From positions 5,642,001 through 5,706,000 of the forward strand of contig CM066287.1 of the NCBI GenBank assembly GCA_033816765.1: a DNA stretch of 64,000 bases, written 5' to 3'. A program made the translations under genes and the position numbers. This DNA comes from Nothopassalora personata. Lineage: Eukaryota; Ascomycota; Dothideomycetes; Mycosphaerellales; Mycosphaerellaceae. The notes beneath the pieces were generated by a model. The model ran no database searches. It was not told the DNA's origin and was given only the letters and a program-made list of their open reading frames with translations. Of the stretch, positions 56,931-64,000 are shown piece after piece; the first letter of the stretch is position 1, and each line of letters begins with the position of its first letter.

Positions 56931-57339
56931 CAAGTTTCAAGAATGGCAGCGTGCTGCTGAAGCTAAGCTGCAAGCATCCAAGTACCGTACAGTAAAGGAC
57001 TCCCTTCAAAACGTCCAGAGCTGGCTGAAGAACGGCGCTTGGACATATGTCGACTCAAAGATTCCTAGTCTCACCAAGTCCACGGATGGCACAACTACCC
57101 AGTATGCCTCCGTTGATGAGATGATGGAGGATCTGGCTAAGCGCTACGGCACCCGCAACGCCCACGCCAACGCCATGACCAAGCTCAACACTCTTCAGCA
57201 AGGCGACAAGGAGAAGTTCAGCGACTTCTACCCATCCTTCCGCGAGAACGCCGACATCGTCAATCTGGACAACGGCGCCGAGGAGAAGAAGCTCGAGAAG
57301 GACTTCTTACTCCGCAAGCTGAATGCGCGCTACGACAAC
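56304..57339. repeat. 417-bp perfect inverted repeat (gag fold-back) with 202-bp spacer
   Basis: Arms 56304-56720 and 56923-57339 are reverse complements with no mismatch that I found. The spacer codes the N-terminus of the minus-strand gag. The left arm ends exactly at the RIP/no-RIP boundary. Confidence 0.9.
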
Positions 57340-57807
57340 CGCATTATGAACGAGGATACGGCCAAGATGACTCTCGAACAAGTTGTCTCAGCACTGTACG
57401 ATTACGAGGACAAGTTTGAAGCCTACGACCTTAAGCACGGCAAGACCAGCAACAAGACCCAAGGTGACAAGAAGAACACCAAGGGTGGCGATGACAAGAA
57501 GGATAGCACTTCGAGCGGTGGAGGCAACACGAACACCACTACCAACCCGAATGCTAAGACCAAGTGGGCTGACCGTCCTCAGCAGTATCAGCACATCCAG
57601 CCTCTGGATGCGACTCGAGCCCAAGAATGCATCGACCAGAATCGGTGTCTGAAGTGCGAAGAAGAGGGACACCGCCGCGTTGACACAGACCAGTGTCCAC
57701 TGCGCGATGTTGCCCGCCGTCCTTTCGCACCAGGTTACAACCCAAGCAACAACCGTCGCAATGGTGGTGGCAATGCCAACAACAACGGCGGCGCGGGAAA
57801 CGCCTAG
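56923..57807 (+). CDS. gag of Gypsy Z (5' end lost in the fold-back)
   Basis: Capsid helices (IKFQEWQRAAEAKLQ, EMMEDLAKRYGTRNAHA, FSDFYPSFRENADIV), a Lys/Gly/Asn-rich linker, and a zinc knuckle CLKCEEEGHRRVDTDQC near 57645-57695 (C-x2-C-x4-H-x6-C). It ends at TAG 57805. The N-terminal 50 or so residues that belong upstream are present only on the opposite strand. Open with no RIP stops. Pol follows in the -1 frame. Confidence 0.85.
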   Translation, partial: DDIKFQEWQRAAEAKLQASKYRTVKDSLQNVQSWLKNGAWTYVDSKIPSLTKSTDGTTTQYASVDEMMEDLAKRYGTRNAHANAMTKLNTLQQGDKEKFSDFYPSFRENADIVNLDNGAEEKKLEKDFLLRKLNARYDNRIMNEDTAKMTLEQVVSALYDYEDKFEAYDLKHGKTSNKTQGDKKNTKGGDDKKDSTSSGGGNTNTTTNPNAKTKWADRPQQYQHIQPLDATRAQECIDQNRCLKCEEEGHRRVDTDQCPLRDVARRPFAPGYNPSNNRRNGGGNANNNGGAGNA

Positions 57808-57835
57808 TCCACTCTGTGAGCGCAACACACAGTGG
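57795..57835 (+). promoter_or_regulatory. Programmed -1 frameshift signal between gag and pol of Z
   Basis: The slippery heptamer GGGAAAC (57795-57801) stands in the correct gag phase (G GGA AAC), two codons before the gag stop. Seven bases after it, a hairpin can form: CCACTCTGTG (57809-57818) against CACACAGTGG (57826-57835), nine of ten pairs, seven-base loop. After a -1 slip the frame reads directly into the long pol frame. This is the standard arrangement for retroviral-type -1 frameshifting. Confidence 0.8.
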
Positions 57836-60800
57836 ACCGCACGAGTCACGAGTACAAGAGCATGAACATGAGCAAGGACCTCCTGAGAGAGGCAAGGTTT
57901 TGAGCATATCGGCACACTCCCTGCTGGCTGCAAACCACTCTGTAGATGAACACAATCCAGTGATAGCTTCTCATTTGGTTATGCCATGCACAGTGAATGG
58001 AAAGATCCCTGCTCAAACCTTTCATGATGATGGTGCTAACTCTACGTACTTCGACATCGACTTTGCGCGCAGAAATAACCTTGATATGATACAACTGCCC
58101 AACCCCATGGGGCTGATGTTAGCAGACGGCCAACCTGCTAGTGACCTAATCACTCACAGAACAACGGCACAGATCCAGATCGGCGACCACGTGGAGACAA
58201 GGTCTGGTTACTGCGCATCACTGGAATATGATGTAGTCCTCGGCCGACCCTGGCACGACGAGCATCAGCCTGTGTTCCACTATGCGTCAGGAACCATGAC
58301 TCTGTTCTCAGCCTATTGCCGCGCCAACTGCTTGAGGAGCACTGAACCCGTATGCGTGCAGTCTATCAACGACAAAGGAACCACGCCGGTGTGCATCCTG
58401 CAGACCGAAATGCCAGTGCTCGAACCCTCCAGATCCAACTTCGCTAACTACGTACGACCTTACGTAGAGGATGAAGATGAACCCGTCCCAGCTGTGGTTC
58501 AGGAGACACACAACACGAAGGCAGCCATGCGGCATGCAGTAGACCTTGAAGAAGAACTGGAAGCATCACACCACGCCCGTAAGCCATTACCTGCTGATGG
58601 TCCTGACACTCTGAAGCGTCCGGCTCGACACACCAAGAAGGCGCCGAAGCCTATGCCAGAAGAACCCGAGATCGATATCAAACCCATCACGGCAGAGGCG
58701 CTTAGGCGAATGAGTCGCAGGCAAGGCTGTGAAATTCATATGATGTGGATGTTTGATCCGAAAGAAGACCTTGACAAACAAGTCGCTCGCGATCCCCTCT
58801 CAGCTTGTGCGCTGAAGGCATTCGGCATGCGAGCTAAGCCCGTAAGAGGAGGCACGGCTGCGATGTTGGTGGACTCCAACACTCAGGAGAACATGGACAG
58901 ATTGGAGAAGTCCCCGGGTGATTACACCCAGCGACAACTCAATGCATCTGCCGTGTCAGCCGACGACTATCAGCGATTCATGAACGGCAAAGACAAAGAC
59001 CAAGATCCTACCCCTTTGCTGCCGGTTGAATTCCGAGAAATGGCCAGACTGTTCAGCCGCAAGGAGGCAGACAAGGTGCCACCAAGGAGACCAGGTGTGG
59101 ACCACGAGATCAAACTGAAGAACGGTCAAACCCCTCCGTTTCGAAGACCATACTCCTTCTCCGCTCGGGAAAACGAGGTCATTAAAAAATGGGTCGATGA
59201 CCAGCTCGAAAAAGGCTTCATCCAGCGCAGTGTGTCACCAGCAGCAGCACCTGTTCTGATAGTAAAGAAACCAGGCGGAGGACTCCGCGTTTGTGTCGAC
59301 TATCGTGCACTGAACGCGCTGACCACAAAGAGCAGGTACCCAATCCCTCTCTTTCAGGAAACGCTAGACCGCATTGCAGGCGCGCAATGGTTCACTAAGC
59401 TGGATGTCATTGCAGCATTCAACCGTATCCGCATTGCAGCAGGGGATGAATGGAAAACGGCATTCACTACTAGGTATGGGCAGTTCGAATGCGTGGTTAT
59501 GCCCTTTGGATTATGCAATGCGCCAGGAACATTCCAATCCTTCATTAACGACACTCTGAGGGAGTTCTTGGATGACTTCGTATCATGCTACCTGGATGAT
59601 GCACTTGTATTCAGCAAAACCAGGGAAGAGCACGTCCAACATGTGCTAAAGGTTCTAAGAAAGCTCGACGCTGCTGGACTGCAGCTCGACATCGACAAGT
59701 GCGAGTTCTTCAGACATGAGACCACATATCTTGGCGTGATTATTACGAACGAAGGCATCAAAATGGATCCAGCCAAGATCGAATGCGTGAAGAACTGGCC
59801 TACTCCCGCCAACGTTACCGATATTTTGTCGTTCACGGGGTTTGCCAACTTCTATCGGCGGTTCATCAAAGACTTTAGCAAGATCTGTTTGCCCATGACC
59901 AAACTCACGCGCAAGAACGTACCATGGGAATGGTCAGAGTCGTGCCAACGAGCATTCGACGCGCTGAAACAGGCATTCATCGACGCCCCTACACTGAAGC
60001 ACTTCTATCCAGGAAGAGAAACGATTCTCGAAACAGATGCCTCGGATTACGTGACCGCAGCAGTCCTTTCTCAACGAGATGAGAATGGCGTACTTCATCC
60101 GATCGCATACATGTCCAAGAAGATGGATCCGCAACAGTGCAATTACGACATCTATGACAAGGAGCTTTTGGCGATCGTACAAGCTTTCGAAGAATGGCGC
60201 CCGGAGCTAACCGTCAACGAGTACGGCACTGACGACTACGAGAATCTGCCAGACCCCGACTCTGCAGAGGACAAGCCTACTCTCGTGTATTCTGATCACA
60301 AGAACCTTGAATGGTTCATGAGTACGAAACAGCTTAACCGAAGGCAAGCTAGGTGGGCCGAGTTCCTGTCCCAATTCTTCTTCAAGATAGTGTACCGACC
60401 AGGCGTACAAGGCACGAAGCCGGACAGTCTCACACGGCGCTCACAGGACCTTCCTGTGCCTGGCGATCTTACTGATCCGCGCAATCAGCAACAACATCAG
60501 ATATTGCTTGGGCCAGACCGGGTTCTGAATCTGTCCTCCACGAGAGTCCTTAGCGCCTCCGCCAACGACGTCGTGACTCCGCTCACCACCGCCATCCGAG
60601 AATTGTATGCGCAGCCAGAAGCAGAGGAGGCCGTCCAACAACTGGAACGCGATGAGCCATGCACGCTGCTACGAAAACATCGTATCGACGACCGTCATGC
60701 AGTGCCAGTTGGGGGAATGATATACATCAAGAACATCTATGGCGGATACAGCCTGTTCGTTCCACCAGAGTCAGAAGATGCCCTTGATGAAGGAGAAGTG

Positions 60801-61228
60801 CCGGTGCGCACTCGCATCGTGCAAGCTTTCCATGACCATGCCGCAGCGGGCCACATGGGAGATGAAAAGACTTACGAACTCGTTGCTCGCAATTATACTT
60901 GGCCAGGCATGGCTCGTTTTGTCAAGAAATACGTCCGAGCTTGTCGCACTTGCCACACGAACAAGAGCACCAACATCCAGTACCCTGGACTGTTGAAGCC
61001 GTTGCCTGTACCATTCGGCGCATGGGAAGACATTGCTGTCGACTTCGTCGTCAAACTGCCGGAGGGGAAGAGTGCGGTGGATGGACGAACATACGAGAAC
61101 ATCATGACGGTCACATGCCGCCTTACCAAGGAAAGACACATCATTCCTGTCCTCTCGATGACCGCCGAACATTGTGCCTTGGTGTTCTTGAAGTACGTGT
61201 TCAGCAGACATGGGCTTCCCAAGTCCAT
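57801..61228 (+). CDS. pol of Gypsy Z (protease, RT, RNase H, integrase; ends in assembly gap)
   Basis: About 1140 codons without a stop, expressed by -1 frameshift. The protease has QTFHDDGANSTYFDIDF near 58015 (D-D-G-A in place of the usual D-[ST]-G-A) and LGRPWHDEHQ. The RT has VDYRALNALTTKSRYPIP, FTKLDVIAAFNRI, VVMPFGLCNAPGTFQ and YLDD at 59589-59600. RNase H follows (ETDASDYVTAAVL, DKELLAIVQ). The integrase has HDHAAAGHMGDEKTYELV with CRTCH at about 60942, and the first core Asp in DIAVDFVV (61041). The reading is lost in the gap before the second core Asp. No RIP; probably a young copy. Confidence 0.88.
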
Positions 61229-61328
61229 NNNNNNNNNNNNNNNNNNNNNNNNNNNNNNNNNNNNNNNNNNNNNNNNNNNNNNNNNNNNNNNNNNNNNNNN
61301 NNNNNNNNNNNNNNNNNNNNNNNNNNNN
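61229..61328. other. Assembly gap, 100 N
   Basis: Exactly 100 N, the usual placeholder for a gap of unknown size. The sequence before it is integrase of Z; the sequence after it is the gag of a different element. Confidence 0.99.
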
Positions 61329-61329
61329 G

Positions 61330-64000
61330 TCTCGAGGCGAGGACGAGGAGCGACCCGACTTACCAAGAGACCGATCACCACGAGAGCGATCCTCTATGCC
61401 ACCCACCACGCGACTTCGGCGCCAACTCGACAGTGCTGACGACGCAGTTACACCGAAAGTAACAGGCAACTTCAATCTCGACGAGCCGACGCCAGGGCGC
61501 CCGCTCAAGCAGAAGGGAACTGTCGTCGCCGACACGCAAGAGACGATTGGCCGACAGTCAGAATCAGCATCGGCAGCACCGGCTCCGAAGCCAGCGAAGA
61601 AGTACCCTCTGACAGAGGAGCAGCGCGAAGAGTATGCGCAGAGGAACTCCACGGACCGCCTCACGTACAACAAGGACGAGGGAACCGTGGCTAGACAGAC
61701 AGAGCACTGCGACCTCGGCTGGGCAGTGCCACGCGACATTACCACCTACAAGAATGCCGAAGGTCACAGACTGCTACAGGCCCGGTACAAGGTCAACAAC
61801 TTCAAGTTCGGCAACGCGAAGGACCTCAAGCTGGTCGTCAACCAGGGCAATGAGGAACACCCGGATGCCGGTGCCAAACGCTTCCTAGACGTACTCGACA
61901 ACGTCAACCTGATTATCGCCAGAAGCGAGGAGGCCGTTGAGGAACACGATGCGCTCATCGAGCAGCACGAAGATACTATCGCCCAACAGGACAAGACTAT
62001 CACCCAGCAAGAGAAGGTGATCACGCGCTTGGAAAAGAAGGAAAAGACTTCAACAAAGATGATAGAAGAAGCCATCGACAAGTTCGCCGCGTACAAGACT
62101 GAGCTGGCGGCCCTTCGACAGGACAAGCAAGACCTAGAGCAGCGTCTCAAGGCCATGGAGGCAAAGGAAACAGAAGCTGACGACAGTGAGAAGGAGGATG
62201 CAACACTTGCACGACTAGGCAAGTACCTCCAGGATACCGACGGCGACGATTCCGACGTCGAGTCGGAAGCCAATCTCAGACGTCGGTACACCACCCACAC
62301 CACGAAGGTCCCGCTGCGCAAGGCGGCCGGATCAGCTGGTGGTACACCAATGCCGAAGCCGCGGCCACGAGGCGTCTCCCCAGCAGGTTCCGGTATCAGC
62401 GCTATACTCGGTCGGAAGCGCAGCTCACATGCTCAAGAACTCATCGACGACGATGATGATGCTCGGCCGACCTGTTCCGGCTCCGAAGCACGCGCCAGCG
62501 GCATCAAGGCGCCGGATGCATTCTCCGGCGAGGCAGGCAAGGAACAGAAGCCTTACCTCGAGTGGAAGCAGAAGATGAAGTACTACCTACGTATGGGTTG
62601 CAAGGGCTTCAGCGACGAAGACTTGAAAGCTACTGTCATCAACTGCACCACTGGATTCGCCTACAGTGTCCTCGAACCTATCGAGTCCACACTGGCTACG
62701 GCGGATCACGTCTTCGAGGTGCTCGACGAGGCCTGCGGCGATAAGCATACGCGCACCACGAAGCGTGCAGAGTATCAGTACCTCAAGCAGGGTGACGGCG
62801 AGGTTTTCAGCAAGTTCTGGGCCAAGTTCGTGTCATATCTGCCATACATCTCACACGACAAGGATGACCCAGATGATTTGCCCGAGCAGATGCGGGCAAA
62901 GCTCAGCAAGGCTTACCGCGACTGCATCCGTGGCGAGCGTTTCAAGGATATCATGGCTATGAAGGACAAGCTCCACATGATCGAGGCTGACTTCCTTCAC
63001 GATAAGGCAGGCGGCAGTAGCGGCGGAGGTCGTCGCCATGGCGGAACTGGTGGCGACGGCAACGACAAGTCACCTCTCCAGAAAGCCAATGATGCACTCA
63101 AGAACGGCTATGATTGGGACAAGGCCAAGGATGGCGGTCTCTCATCGTTCCGGCCCATTACCCAGAAGGAGTTCGACGACCGCACTAAGTGCTTTGCTTG
63201 CAAGAAGGAGGGATGCCGCAAGACCCTTCCAACATGCCCGTATGCACCATACAAGAAGGCCTCGCGTCGTCCGAACAACAGCACTCTCGACGTGCCTGGT
63301 GTTGAGGAAAAAGTCGCCGCTTCAACAGTGCAGCTGGGCGGACGACGGCAACCTATCGCCCTAACTGCTGACCTGCCAACGGTTTGTTCTCTCTCGGTTT
63401 CACCGCACATGAGCCTCCCACCCATATCGAAGCATGTCGTGCTTTGCGGCATGGTCGGAGGGCAGCTCGTACGCTGTATGCTCGACACAGGTTGTACCTC
63501 TCTCTTTGTCCATGAGAGGTTTGCGAAACTAAATCTACAGCGCAAGCGCCTGCCAGAAGCGCTGCCATATACTGGCTCGAAGGGCAGCACTGCGGGACTG
63601 ATCACACAGATTGCCAGCATTCCAGACATCGACTTCAACGGCCAGCACGACAGCTTCAATGCCTGGGTCGCTGATCTCGGGCAATACGACCTCATCCTCG
63701 GCATGCCATGGTTTGAGTCCAACCTTCCACACATCGACTTCGTCACGCGCACGCTTACCTTCGACAGCGGGATCTCCGCTCGCTGCGAGACCAAGTCCGA
63801 TCCCAAACCTGGCACACCGCGTTTCGCCTCTGAGCCGGTGGTGGAAGGCCCTCTCGAAGACCTTCCAGACATCAACATCATAACTGTGGGAGAAGCGCAG
63901 TCTGCAGTGGACGAGGGCCAAGAAGCATACCTCGTCTGGGACTACGATGACACGTCTGACACAGCAGCAGTGCTCGACGACGTCGGATTGCACATCTGCG
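61330..64000 (+). CDS. gag-protease polyprotein of LTR element W (open at both ends)
   Basis: A frame with no stop from the gap to the window end, about 890 codons; the first ATG is 61396. In order from that ATG: a disordered N-terminus; a long coiled coil at about residues 175-280 (EHEDTIAQQDKTITQQEKVI, LAALRQDKQDLEQRLKAME); a gag capsid-like region at 370-520 (YLEWKQKMKYYLRMG, EYQYLKQGDGEVFSKFWAKF); a Cys cluster CFACKKEGCRKTLPTC near 599 (knuckle-like, His replaced by Cys); then a retropepsin with MLDTGCTSLFVHERF near residue 697 and LILGMPWFESNLPHID. Protease is fused in the gag frame. It is unlike Z gag. No RIP. Confidence 0.75.

Noticed and set aside
57388..57955. Long minus-strand frames opposite Z gag
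   Set aside because: They are shadows of the gag/pol coding strand and have no domain features.

Overview
The window looks like a piece of a filamentous ascomycete genome (Pezizomycotina, perhaps a dothideomycete; the species cannot be named from sequence alone). The evidence is short GT-AG introns (a 65-bp intron in fmp52), typical fungal genes, and a 50-kb block of retrotransposons carrying the mark of repeat-induced point mutation (RIP). In that block CpA and TpG are almost gone, TpA (TAG, TAA, CTA) is everywhere, CpG survives, and reading frames are cut by TAG/TAA stops at former CAG, CAA and TGG codons while the frame itself is usually kept.

Region 1 (1-6.4 kb) is unique, gene-bearing DNA: the 5' end of D-3-phosphoglycerate dehydrogenase, a Roadblock/LC7 (LAMTOR2-like) protein with a microsatellite-encoded Ser/Thr tail, fmp52, a broken MFS transporter, an unrecognised gene with a frameshift, a coiled-coil protein of unknown function and a relic at the repeat edge.

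Region 2 (6.4-56.3 kb) is the RIP-mutated nest. I separate five retroelement families. 'T' is Gypsy with a 198-bp LTR and three copies. 'A' is Gypsy with variable LTRs and two copies; one copy sits in a T gag with a clean GGTAT target duplication. 'D' is a Gypsy with a chromodomain and a 162-bp LTR, two copies with inverted LTRs. 'Copia' has a 247-bp LTR and three fragments. 'E' has a 349-bp LTR and two copies. E is the most unusual: after gag-pol it carries a third, roughly 930-codon sense ORF ('F') of unknown function, and a 26-bp palindrome recurs in its LTR, in pol and upstream of F. A and T each carry an antisense accessory ORF between pol and the 3' LTR. A 2-kb island at 41-43 kb holds non-TE relics: a secreted carboxylesterase and two small cysteine-rich secreted proteins resembling effector genes.

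Region 3 (56.3-64 kb) is not RIP-mutated. It begins abruptly with a 417-bp perfect inverted duplication of a Gypsy gag, then a largely intact gag-pol ('Z') with a canonical -1 frameshift signal (GGGAAAC plus hairpin). A 100-N assembly gap follows, then an open gag-protease polyprotein of a different element ('W') that runs off the window. The sharp change from RIP-mutated to clean sequence, the fold-back and the gap suggest either a recent insertion or a scaffold join that needs checking.
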